From: Clostridium sp. CAG:288
GTDB taxonomy: Bacteria > Bacillota_I > Bacilli_A > RFN20 > CAG-288
Assembly: GCA_000437395.1 (NCBI GenBank)
Contig: FR898168.1
Location: forward strand, 1-30,806
DNA: 30,806 bases
Direction of reading: 5' to 3'
Part shown: piece by piece, positions 24,419 through 30,806 of the stretch
How the letters are laid out: each line of letters begins with the position of its first letter
How positions within the stretch are numbered: position 1 is the first letter of the stretch
The notes under the pieces: generated by a model
Seen by the model: only the letters and a program-made list of their open reading frames with translations
Database searches by the model: none
What the model was told of the DNA's origin: nothing
Position numbers and translations under genes: made by a program

Positions 24419-25396
24419 CTATCTTTTTCTTTTTAAATCAAACTTAGCTATTTCTTTTTCTAAGCTTGATTCTTTCATAATCCTTTTAACAGTATCTATA
24501 GAAATGAAAACTTCTTTACCTACATGTTCTGCCTTTGATTCATACATTGCTAAATCGGCTGCTTGAAGTACTTCATGTCCTGTTAAGCCACAACAATCTT
24601 TGTATTCAGAATAACCTATACTAAATTGAATCTTAGAATCTTTAAATACTATATTTGTCATGGTTTTCTTTAATCTTCTAATTAAGTCCTTAACGCCATT
24701 TTGATCTAAATCAACGCTCATAAAGGCAAATTCATCGCCACCTTTACGATAGAATATAACGTTATCATCAGCAATTGAAATTAAGGCACAACCAATTTTT
24801 GTTAAAACTTCATCGCCTGCTTTATGGGAATACGTATCGTTTATTGATTTAAAATCATCTAAATCCATAAAGCCGATATATCTATGTCCGTGAATTGAAT
24901 CTAAATGAAGCTTTAAAGAATTATAATTAAATAATCCTGTTAATTTATCCTTATATGAATCAGCAAATAACGATTCGTAACTTAAATCACTTTGAAGTCT
25001 TTCTTTCAACAAAAATAAAACGTTCTTATTATCGAAATCTCTTAACATTGATATTTCAAAGAAAACTGTAATTGATTCGTTTTTTAGTGGTAAATAGAGA
25101 TGATCTAATCTTTTAGAATTACTAGTAATTGATGAAACTAAAGAATTATAGTATTTTTCTACGCCATTAACTTCAATAATTTCACTTTTTCTATCGATAT
25201 TTTCAAGCATTTCAGAAATATTTTTAAAATTGACAAATCCGAACATTTGCATATCGCTATAAAGATAATCAATTTCTTCATTTAAAATATTATTAGTATC
25301 TTTTACTTTAAATATACAGGCCTTGTTATCACCTATAAGTAATTCGTATAATGTCTTTTCTCCGAATTGTTCAATTATTTTACTAAATGCGCTCAT
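24419..25396 (-). CDS. GGDEF-domain diguanylate cyclase
   Basis: Synthesises cyclic di-GMP from two GTP. Numbered from the ATG at 25396 (chosen because GGGTGA lies just upstream; the frame opens with a GTG at 25408), the 325-residue soluble protein has an uncharacterised N-terminal domain of about 140 residues, possibly PAS- or GAF-like, and a complete GGDEF domain: DKLTGLFNY (150-158), metal-binding D178 in FMDLDDFKSINDTYSH, the intact active site GGDEF at 219-223, and QAADLAMYESK near the end. The RxxD product-inhibition site normally five residues upstream is absent, so feedback inhibition is probably lacking. No transmembrane segment or EAL/HD-GYP partner is nearby. It follows the membrane-protein gene by about 100 bp. 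Confidence 0.92.
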   Translation of the reverse strand: MSAFSKIIEQFGEKTLYELLIGDNKACIFKVKDTNNILNEEIDYLYSDMQMFGFVNFKNISEMLENIDRKSEIIEVNGVEKYYNSLVSSITSNSKRLDHLYLPLKNESITVFFEISMLRDFDNKNVLFLLKERLQSDLSYESLFADSYKDKLTGLFNYNSLKLHLDSIHGHRYIGFMDLDDFKSINDTYSHKAGDEVLTKIGCALISIADDNVIFYRKGGDEFAFMSVDLDQNGVKDLIRRLKKTMTNIVFKDSKIQFSIGYSEYKDCCGLTGHEVLQAADLAMYESKAEHVGKEVFISIDTVKRIMKESSLEKEIAKFDLKRKR

Positions 25397-25492
25397 AATT
25401 TCACCCACTATATTTTATTTTAGCACTAATTTTTTTAAATAAAAGCACTTTTTAGCAAAAATTTAAACGCTTACATTTTTTATATATAAATT

Positions 25493-26623
25493 TTACAAAG
25501 AAATTATTCTTTTTGCTTCTTCGTTATATACTTTAAAATCGCACGAGAAATCTAAAATCTTTTTAGCGTTCTCTTTAGCTTTTTCTATATTATTTCTAGT
25601 GTAATAATAATACATTTTTAATTTTACATTCGATATTTCTGTAAATTTTAATTTTGCTTTGTTTGAGCATATAGATTCAATATTTAAAATTTCAGTCTCA
25701 GTTGCTACTATATTATATAAATTAGTCATATTAGCTTGATGAATTGGATTTAAATATTTAATCTTTTCTAATGCTTCGTTATATTTCTTTTCTCTAAAAA
25801 AAATTTCAACTTCAATAACTTTATAAAACTCTATTTGTTGTTTATTCTTTTTAGGTTGGTGAGTACTCTTAAATATCTTAATTGCTAATTCTTCATTTTC
25901 GACTAACATATAGTTAGCTTTTATTATTGTTAAATAATTGTATGTCTCTGGATGAATATTTTTAACGAGTAATGCATCGATCGATTTTTGAAATTCAGCA
26001 TAATTAAGATCTTTATTTATCAATTTCAACGTTTTTCTTAATGGGTTGAGTAATTGATTTAAAATTATTAAAGCTATAGTTGCAATTGGAATTAATAACA
26101 AGCTCCAAGTCATTTTAATATTAAAATGATTTAAAGTTATAACTGTGATAAAAACTATTAGTACTAAAGAAGCAAAATAAATATAATTTGCAATTAATAT
26201 TTTCTTATCTAAAACACCTTCTGGTAACGTTTTATTCATAATAATTTTCGTATTTGTAGAATTTGATATAGTTTCTGTTAATCCTGGTTTTTTTATTACA
26301 ACAACTATTAATACTATTGCATACGGAATACAAAATAAAGCAATAAAAATAGCTGCTAAGTTAATACTATCTGAAAAACAAATACCTGTAAATACTAAAC
26401 CAATAGACAAAAGGCAAGTTCTAACAATTGGTTTATTCTTGACTATAAACTCTAATATTAAACAAGTTAAAAATACGATCATAGACAAAAATGGCAGCCA
26501 TAATATTCCTGATGGTAAATATGCGTTTTCATTTTTGTCTAATCTAAGCGTTAAAAATAGTAGCATTGTTAAAATAGATAATGCAAGCTGGACATAATTT
26601 AGAATTTTAATACTTTTTTTCAT
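25493..26623 (-). CDS. Multi-span membrane protein with helical-repeat C-terminus
   Basis: 376 residues, unrecognised. About six hydrophobic helices occupy residues 10-190 (for example LPFLSMIVFLTCLILEFIV and IFIALFCIPYAIVLIVVVI). The cytosolic C-terminal half is helical and resembles tetratricopeptide-type repeats (ALLVKNIHPETYNYLTIIKANYMLVENEELAI and EIFFREKKYNEALEKIKYLNP). This membrane-plus-TPR layout suggests a scaffold or sensor. It might cooperate with the following diguanylate cyclase gene, but the 100-bp gap leaves that open. The start follows AAAGGAAATTT, with a TTGCTT-16-TATAAT promoter upstream that is divergent from the next plus-strand unit. Confidence 0.75.
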   Translation of the reverse strand: MKKSIKILNYVQLALSILTMLLFLTLRLDKNENAYLPSGILWLPFLSMIVFLTCLILEFIVKNKPIVRTCLLSIGLVFTGICFSDSINLAAIFIALFCIPYAIVLIVVVIKKPGLTETISNSTNTKIIMNKTLPEGVLDKKILIANYIYFASLVLIVFITVITLNHFNIKMTWSLLLIPIATIALIILNQLLNPLRKTLKLINKDLNYAEFQKSIDALLVKNIHPETYNYLTIIKANYMLVENEELAIKIFKSTHQPKKNKQQIEFYKVIEVEIFFREKKYNEALEKIKYLNPIHQANMTNLYNIVATETEILNIESICSNKAKLKFTEISNVKLKMYYYYTRNNIEKAKENAKKILDFSCDFKVYNEEAKRIISL

Positions 26624-26654
26624 AATAAATTTCCTTTTTATTTTTTCATAAAAA

Positions 26655-26682
26655 ATTATACCTTATTGCAACAATCAAGCAA
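26655..26682 (-). promoter_or_regulatory. Promoter of the membrane-TPR protein gene
   Basis: On the minus strand, TTGCTT (plus 26677-26682), 16 bp, TATAAT (plus 26655-26660). It lies back to back with the plus-strand promoter at 26715. Confidence 0.5.
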
Positions 26683-26714
26683 AAGATAAAAATATTAAGT
26701 CATTATCATCATAG

Positions 26715-26743
26715 TTGTATTTTTTTAATCAAAGCGGTATATT
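26715..26743 (+). promoter_or_regulatory. Promoter of the 49-residue membrane peptide gene
   Basis: TTGTAT (26715-26720), 17 bp, TATATT (26738-26743). The palindrome that follows lies at the predicted transcription start. Confidence 0.6.
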
Positions 26744-26746
26744 TAT

Positions 26747-26778
26747 GTTAGAAAGTTAGTTATAACTAACTTATTAAC
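26747..26778. repeat. 20-bp perfect palindrome (operator candidate)
   Basis: AAGTTAGTTA (26753-26762) is followed directly by TAACTAACTT (26763-26772). The symmetry extends imperfectly to 26747-26778, with 14 of 16 pairs matching. It sits from about the transcription start onward, where a repressor dimer would block initiation; as RNA it could also fold, but it has no loop. Confidence 0.65.
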
Positions 26779-26804
26779 TAAATATTCAAAAGGAGGTAAT
26801 TTTT

Positions 26805-26954
26805 ATGAAAAGCAAAAATAAATATCTTACCAATCTTTTAATTATAATATCTGTCTTATGCTTTTATATAGGAGTAGGTGTTTTTATGCAACTACGTTCT
26901 TGCGATACATATAAAAATTCATATGAAACTCAAAGTATAGTTGAAAGAAAATAA
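26805..26954 (+). CDS. 49-residue single-span membrane peptide
   Basis: A short reading frame with an excellent ribosome site (AAAAGGAGG, spacing 7) encoding a basic N-terminus (MKSKNKY), a hydrophobic helix (NLLIIISVLCFYIGVGVFM) and a polar tail with one extra Cys. Own promoter and operator-like palindrome. No family recognised. The strong translation signals and dedicated control argue that it is a real gene, possibly a regulated membrane micropeptide. No partner such as an antisense RNA or antitoxin was seen, so a toxin role is only a possibility. Confidence 0.6.
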   Translation: MKSKNKYLTNLLIIISVLCFYIGVGVFMQLRSCDTYKNSYETQSIVERK

Positions 26955-27070
26955 TTACTATTAACTTATGTCAAATATTATCTTTTATAGTCGATTTTTG
27001 GAAAAGTGTATTTTTTTCGCTATTAATTTATAAGAAAAGCGTTTTATTCGGTTAGAAATGGAGCTACAAA

Positions 27071-28054
27071 ATGTTAAAACGTAAAATTGAAAAAACGATA
27101 ATTAACTATTTAAATTCAAACTCAAATAAGATAATGATTATTGATGGAGCTAGACAAATAGGAAAATCTTTTATAATTAGATATGTAGCAACTGAGATTT
27201 TAAAGTCAAAATTTACTAATTATATTGAAATTAATTTTGTAGAAGATTCTTTAAGTGATAGATTATTTTCGAATATTAATAATAAGGAAGACTTTTATCT
27301 CCAATTAAGCATGATCGCTGGAGATAAAATGAAAGAAAAAGATAACACGTTAATATTTATAGATGAGATACAAGAATACCCTCAATTTTTAACAATGCTA
27401 AAGTTCTTAAAACAAGATGATAAATTCACATACATATGTAGTGGAACTTTATTAGGAGTAACTTTAGCAAAAACTCCTTCTATTCCAATTGATAGTATTG
27501 ATGTAGTTCGCTTGTACCCATTAGATTTTGAAGAGTTTTTATATGCTAATGGTTTTAATGAAATTGCAATTAATTCAATACATGCAAAATTTATAAAAAA
27601 AGAAAGTTTAGAAAGCACTATTCATAATAGGCTATTAGATCTTTTTAAAAAATATTTATTGACTGGTGGATTGCCTGATGCAATTAATAGTTTTATAAAT
27701 GATAGAAATATTTTTAATATTAGAAAAATTCAATCTGATATTTATGATTATTATGGAGATGGTGCTAGCAAATATGATAAAGATCATAAACTAAAAATAA
27801 AGCGTATTTATGATTTAATTCCTTCAAATCTTGAAGATAAGAAAAAACGTGTTGTTGTTAAAAATATAGAAAATATTAAAGGCAAAAGATTTTCAAATTA
27901 TCAAGATGAATTTGATTTTTTAATAAATTCAGGAATCGCCTTAGAAGTTAAAGCAATATCAACTCCTGTTTTTCCTCTTATAGAATCAAGCGGGAAAAAT
28001 TTGTTAAAACTTTATTTAAACGATGCAGGTCTATTGTCTAATATTTTTATATAA
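27071..28054 (+). CDS. AAA_14/DUF4143-type ATPase, N-terminal part
   Basis: ATPase of the group that couples an AAA_14 domain with a DUF4143 domain; these are common in gut bacteria and of poorly known function. Walker A is GARQIGKS (26-33), Walker B is LIFIDE (94-99), followed by the sensor-1-like segment FTYICSGTLLG and VRLYPLDFEEFLYANG. Downstream comes the helical linker LLTGGLPDAINSF typical of the family. The frame closes at 28054 after LLSNIFI; removing one T from the five-T run at 28044-28048 extends it into the DUF4143 end. The start follows GGAG by 7 bp. The gene is not clearly linked to its neighbours and often behaves as mobile cargo in other genomes. Confidence 0.85.
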   Translation: MLKRKIEKTIINYLNSNSNKIMIIDGARQIGKSFIIRYVATEILKSKFTNYIEINFVEDSLSDRLFSNINNKEDFYLQLSMIAGDKMKEKDNTLIFIDEIQEYPQFLTMLKFLKQDDKFTYICSGTLLGVTLAKTPSIPIDSIDVVRLYPLDFEEFLYANGFNEIAINSIHAKFIKKESLESTIHNRLLDLFKKYLLTGGLPDAINSFINDRNIFNIRKIQSDIYDYYGDGASKYDKDHKLKIKRIYDLIPSNLEDKKKRVVVKNIENIKGKRFSNYQDEFDFLINSGIALEVKAISTPVFPLIESSGKNLLKLYLNDAGLLSNIFI

Positions 28055-28400
28055 AACTAATATAAAAGCTATATTAAGCGATGAAAAAAGCATCAATCTT
28101 GGAACTGTTTACGAATCAGTTGTTGCAAGCAAATTAAAAGCTCATGGTCATAACTTATTTTATTATGATAATAAAGCAAATGGTGAAGTTAATTTTTTAA
28201 TTGACGATTATGACACTTTATCTTTTTTACCTTTAGAAATTAAATCAGGAAAAAATTACACTATTCATAGTGCAATAAATAAATTTTTATCAAATAAAAG
28301 TTACAATGTTAAGCAAGGTATCGTTCTTTCAAACGAACAGAAAATATTTGAAAAGAACAATATACTTTATTTACCAATATATTTTGTCATGTTTTTGTAG
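28023..28400 (+). CDS. AAA_14/DUF4143-type ATPase, C-terminal part (out of frame)
   Basis: The C-terminal part of the same ATPase, in the next frame. Meaningful sequence starts at YKTNIKAILSDEKSINLGTVYESVVASKL; the first residues are wrong-frame reading. It carries the PD-(D/E)xK-like core of the family, EVNFLIDDYD and LPLEIKSGK, whose real activity is unknown. There is no ribosome site before 28023. It ends 5 bp before the convergent gene. The assignment to the broken ATPase is firm; whether the break is biological is not. Confidence 0.8.
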   Translation: MQVYCLIFLYKTNIKAILSDEKSINLGTVYESVVASKLKAHGHNLFYYDNKANGEVNFLIDDYDTLSFLPLEIKSGKNYTIHSAINKFLSNKSYNVKQGIVLSNEQKIFEKNNILYLPIYFVMFL

Positions 28401-28405
28401 TTTAA

Positions 28406-28840
28406 TTATTCTTTAACTGCAAAATCTATAACACTATCATCATTATCTATTTCTTCATCTAAATATACTGCCCAAGTATATTCTTTTTCTGTGTCGTCAT
28501 ATTCAAAACCAGAACTTAAATAGACATCTTTAAATTTAGATTCACTATCTTCTGGCTTTACTGTTAAATCCATTATTAGTTTTTCTAAGCAATACTTTTT
28601 AATTAATTTAATAATTGCCATTGCACTATCATCATCAACTGCATCAATACTTTGGACTACGATTGTATCAACTAGGACATGATCAACAGCAAAAACACAT
28701 TTGCCACAAGGCTTTAAACCTAAACCTATTCGACATTCATAATATGATCCAGCCTTATCTAAGCCAGCTTCTTGTCGACTTATTTCATCTATCTTTTTTA
28801 TAGTAGCAAAATATAATTTATCGTTTACTTTTACCTTCAT
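28406..28840 (-). CDS. Hypothetical 144-residue protein
   Basis: Soluble, acidic protein, unrecognised. The segment LIMDLTVKPEDSESKFKDVYLSSGFEYDDTEKEYTWAVYL has the spacing of the last strands of GNAT acetyltransferases, but the acetyl-CoA loop is not evident. A CxxC (LKPCGKCVF) lies mid-protein. The start follows AAAGGAAA. It converges on the ATPase gene, separated by 5 bp, with no visible terminator. Confidence 0.6.
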   Translation of the reverse strand: MKVKVNDKLYFATIKKIDEISRQEAGLDKAGSYYECRIGLGLKPCGKCVFAVDHVLVDTIVVQSIDAVDDDSAMAIIKLIKKYCLEKLIMDLTVKPEDSESKFKDVYLSSGFEYDDTEKEYTWAVYLDEEIDNDDSVIDFAVKE

Positions 28841-28950
28841 AATATAATTTCCTTTTCTTTAATGAATATACATAAATAATTATTTTTAATCAATAAAGCG
28901 TAAGTGAAAATAAATAGAATTAAAGAAATGTTTTATTTTTTTATTTCAAC

Positions 28951-28959
28951 TGATATAAT
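28951..28959 (+). promoter_or_regulatory. Extended -10 promoter
   Basis: TGATATAAT, with a weak TTTTAT 17 bp upstream. It precedes the short reading frame at 28996 and the TM2 gene. Confidence 0.5.
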
Positions 28960-28995
28960 GAAATTAATAAGTTTGCGTATTATGGGGGTAATAAT

Positions 28996-29067
28996 ATGGA
29001 AAACGAACTTCTCGTTAACTTATATACCTTAAGGTCAGGTATATCTGCTATTTCAGTTGAAAATTAA
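28996..29067 (+). pseudogene. Truncated N-terminus of a decayed gene (23 aa)
   Basis: ATG after GGGGGT encodes MENELLVNLYTLRSGISAIS and three more residues, then TAA. Adding one A in the AAAA run just before the stop continues the frame as VEKINKILDKLTLLSIIINK. The text looks like the start of a larger protein, but the rest is missing. It could also be a leader peptide of the TM2 gene. Confidence 0.35.
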
Positions 29068-29126
29068 CAAGATATTAGATAAACTTACTCTGCTAAGCAT
29101 AATTATTAACAAAACGAGGTGTTTTT

Positions 29127-29480
29127 ATGAAATATTGTACTAATTGTGGTGAAGAACTTAATGATAATGCATCATATTGTCCAAAATGTGGATCAAAACA
29201 GGAATCAATTAATGTCAATGTATCAAATGATTTAAAAAAATTTGCTTCTAGTGATGGAGAAAATGTCTCTGATCGCTCAAGAATAGTATGCGCAGTTCTT
29301 GCATTCTTTCTTGGAGGAATAGGAATTCATCGATTCTACATGGGAAAAAACACTTCCGGAGTTTTAATGTTATTATTTTGTTGGACTGGAATTCCTTTAA
29401 TTATAGCCTTAATTGATTTTATCATTATTTTATGCGGAAACGCTAAAGATGCTGAAGGAAAAGAAATTAGATATTGGTAA
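29127..29480 (+). CDS. Zinc-ribbon TM2-domain membrane protein
   Basis: 117 residues. An N-terminal zinc ribbon (C4, C7, C18, C21 in YCTNCGEELNDNASYCPKCG) is followed by a polar linker and a TM2 domain with two membrane helices: VCAVLAFFLGGIGIHRFYMG (the LGGxGxHRFYxG signature) and VLMLLFCWTGIPLIIALIDFIIIL. TM2 proteins are common and of unknown function. The start follows a GAGGTG element. It ends at a good terminator (29482-29508). Confidence 0.9.
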   Translation: MKYCTNCGEELNDNASYCPKCGSKQESINVNVSNDLKKFASSDGENVSDRSRIVCAVLAFFLGGIGIHRFYMGKNTSGVLMLLFCWTGIPLIIALIDFIIILCGNAKDAEGKEIRYW

Positions 29481-29481
29481 T

Positions 29482-29508
29482 AAAATTGGATTAATATCCA
29501 ATTTTTTA
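29482..29508 (+). terminator. Terminator of the TM2 gene
   Basis: AAAATTGGAT (29482-29491), a TAAT loop, and ATCCAATTTT (29496-29505) with a continuing T-run. Between 29,510 and 29,720 I see only AT-rich sequence and no convincing gene. Confidence 0.8.
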
Positions 29509-29721
29509 TTGCCTTAATTATCTAAATAGCTATGATAAATTTCTTTTTCTTTATAACTAAGATCTAGCATATTATTCATTTTTCAAAATATTTATTTTAA
29601 TTAATTGTAGAAGTCTCAAATGTATAAATTCTTATATTAAAATATTTGTAAGATACTAACGAATCAATTTCTAGTTTATCAAAGTTCGTAAATATGAACT
29701 AAATTAAAAATTAAATCATCA

Positions 29722-29762
29722 TATAAATAAAAAAGTTTGACACATTTTACTGCATCAAACTT
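29722..29762 (-). terminator. Isolated terminator-like hairpin
   Basis: On the minus strand, AAGTTTGA/TCAAACTT (29733-29762) with a 14-base loop is followed by TTTTATTTAT. No minus-strand gene ends here, so it may belong to a remnant of a mobile element or to a longer RNA. Confidence 0.6.
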
Positions 29763-29804
29763 ATTGTATATTTAATGTTTACAATAACCTATTTTAATAC
29801 AATT

Positions 29805-29852
29805 TGCGTACACCCCTCAAAAAGTGCGTACAGTTTGCTGAAAATGCGTACA
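29805..29852. repeat. Three TGCGTACA repeats at exact 20-bp pitch
   Basis: TGCGTACA begins at 29805, 29825 and 29845. The 12-bp spacers differ. Multiple short repeats at one end, with a TGT...ACA border, are a known feature of IS21-family ends, where they act as transposase sites. No istA/istB is visible, so this would be a solo or truncated end. The repeat itself is certain. Confidence 0.7.
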
Positions 29853-29863
29853 GCTGAAAAAAG

Positions 29864-30112
29864 AAAAAACCTCCCAACAAGTAGGAGATCTGTAACTATT
29901 TCTGTTACCGAATGTGCTCTAGCCTTTTAACGTGGTCCTAGACACTACGCTGTCCACGATCCAGTCTCACGAGTGGATAATAGTCAATGACCATAAGCAT
30001 TCTAGACTGCTTAAATAATATAGGGTTCAAAAAAGCCACCTTTTTAAATTGTGATTTCCTTGCCATTTTGCAATAAATGCTCATCTTTGGTATATTGCAT
30101 ACAACCACAATT
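29864..30112 (-). ncRNA. Candidate structured non-coding RNA
   Basis: Minus strand, no reading frame. From 3' to 5': an intrinsic terminator with stem CTCCTA/TGGGAG (29871-29887) and six T (29864-29869); hairpin GTAAC/GTTAC (29892-29908); CCACG/CGTGG with an inner GACA/TGTC (29931-29958); TCCA...TGGA with an inner CTC/GAG (29960-29977); AAGCA/TGCTT (29995-30012); and a long hairpin of AATTGTG/CACAATT (30047-30112) enclosing TGCAATA/TATTGCA (30069-30099). The 29,881-30,000 part is about 44% G+C, well above the AT-rich flank on the left. I could not match it to tmRNA, RNase P, 6S or SRP RNA. The 5' end is uncertain; a shorter RNA starting near 30,030 is possible. Confidence 0.5.
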
Positions 30113-30120
30113 CAAAATAA

Positions 30121-30806
30121 CTAAGCCTGATTAACATTCATTTTTAAGTAGACTCGCTTAATCGCTTCGAGTCCTGCTTTTTCGCCATTCTCTACCACTT
30201 TGCCGTACATTTCAATTGCTTTCTTATAGTCTTTTCTCACACCAAATCCGTTTTCATAACAGATTCCGAGATTGTGATACGCAACGCCCGAACTATACTT
30301 TTCAGCAGCAGTCCTAAAACATTTAACCGCTTCTTTTTTGTCTTCTTTCACGCCGTTGCCTTGAAGATAGCAAAGTCCGATATTGATAATCGCCTCGTTC
30401 TCGCCGAGATTGTATGCGTCGGTAAACAAATAAAAGGCTTTTTTATAAGCCGCTTCGGTTTTGACGGTGTAATAGTAATAAAGTCCCACTTGCAAACATG
30501 CAGACGGATTTTCGCCTTTCACGCTCTGTTTCAGCCAATGAAGTGCCTTATCTTTATCGGGTGTTACGCCGTAGTATCCGCAAGCATACGCCATACCGAG
30601 ATTATATTGCGCGGCGGCATTGCCGAGTTTTGCGGCTCGTTTGAAAAGTTTAAGGGCGGTTTTCTCGTCCTTTTCAAGTCCAAGTTCGTCGCCGAGATAC
30701 GCTTCTGCCATTCTCTCGATAGCGTCCGGATAATCATCTTCCATTGCCATACGATAATAGAAAAGCGCGTTTTTGTAATCGGCTTTTTTGGTTTCGTAAA
30801 TCGTCG
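30121..30806 (-). CDS. Sel1-repeat (SLR) protein, partial
   Basis: The frame runs off the window edge, so the N-terminus is missing; the ATG near 30750 is internal. The visible 228 residues are about five to six Sel1-like repeats of 36 residues, with the pattern A..W...A...G...A...LG..Y..G.GV..D...A (for example AAAQYNLGMAYACGYYGVTPDKDKALHWLKQSVKG and AVKCFRTAAEKYSSGVAYHNLGICYENGFGV). Such solenoids act as scaffolds for protein-protein contact. The G+C content is about 45-50%, with GCG, CCG and GCC codons that are rare elsewhere in the window, so this gene is foreign to the rest. Confidence 0.88.
   Translation of the reverse strand, partial: TIYETKKADYKNALFYYRMAMEDDYPDAIERMAEAYLGDELGLEKDEKTALKLFKRAAKLGNAAAQYNLGMAYACGYYGVTPDKDKALHWLKQSVKGENPSACLQVGLYYYYTVKTEAAYKKAFYLFTDAYNLGENEAIINIGLCYLQGNGVKEDKKEAVKCFRTAAEKYSSGVAYHNLGICYENGFGVRKDYKKAIEMYGKVVENGEKAGLEAIKRVYLKMNVNQA

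Noticed and set aside
29521..29720. Short minus-strand frame ending in EKEIYHSYLDN as an IstB remnant
   Set aside because: Only about 21 codons, with no recognisable match to IstB or any other family.
29805..29852. CRISPR array
   Set aside because: The repeats are only 8 bp with 12-bp spacers, three copies, and there are no cas genes in the window.
30047..30112. Repeat:anti-repeat hairpin of a tracrRNA or omega-RNA
   Set aside because: The fold is suggestive, but no Cas9, IscB or TnpB gene is present and no guide-like repeat was found; kept only as part of an unassigned RNA.

Overview
This is an AT-rich (roughly 30% G+C by eye) chromosomal stretch from a low-GC Gram-positive bacterium, most likely an anaerobic gut member of the Bacilli/Erysipelotrichia or RF39-like groups near the Mollicutes. 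Supporting signs are AGGAGG-type ribosome sites, the holA-rpsT neighbourhood, lipoproteins with Ser/Thr-rich linkers, a glycyl-radical enzyme and an M60 mucinase-type protease. TGA is a stop codon (folE ends in TGA overlapping the queC start), so the code is the standard one and not that of Mycoplasma. No rRNA, tRNA or CRISPR array was seen.

Layout. 1-3,010 (minus): deoC, rpsT, holA and a maltose-type O-acetyltransferase. 3,221-5,608 (plus): a large lipoprotein ending in a bidirectional terminator. 5,676-10,734 (minus): a cysteine desulfurase, a TtcA-like thiolase-type PP-loop protein, a DUF1295 membrane enzyme, an FMN reductase, a ferredoxin/flavodoxin-NADP reductase and a broken C39-like peptidase. 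The set looks like sulfur transfer plus electron supply, and its promoter carries a perfect TTGAT-N4-ATCAA box. 10,803-14,348: a MATE exporter, a lipoprotein and a decayed membrane gene. 14,429-17,375 (minus): a complete preQ1 operon, queD-queE-folE-queC-queF, led by a probable preQ1-I riboswitch with an intrinsic terminator. 17,386-20,280 (minus): a YjjI-family glycyl-radical enzyme, its YjjW activase and a ProX-type tRNA editing protein.

20,426-29,480: a small lipoprotein; an M60 metallopeptidase with discoidin-type modules split by a frame break; a diguanylate cyclase; a multi-span membrane protein; a 49-residue membrane peptide behind a 20-bp perfect palindrome; an AAA_14/DUF4143 ATPase split by a frame break; an unknown 144-residue protein; and a zinc-ribbon TM2 protein.

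29,500-30,806: a gene-poor segment with three TGCGTACA octamers at an exact 20-bp pitch (possibly an IS21-type end), then a probable structured RNA ending in a good terminator, then a Sel1-repeat gene with clearly higher G+C than everything to its left. This edge looks like acquired DNA or an assembly join.

The most unusual whole-window signal is that four genes are each interrupted by what looks like one extra base in an A/T run (6009, 13845, 22030, 28044). Either the assembly has homopolymer errors or this region is decaying.
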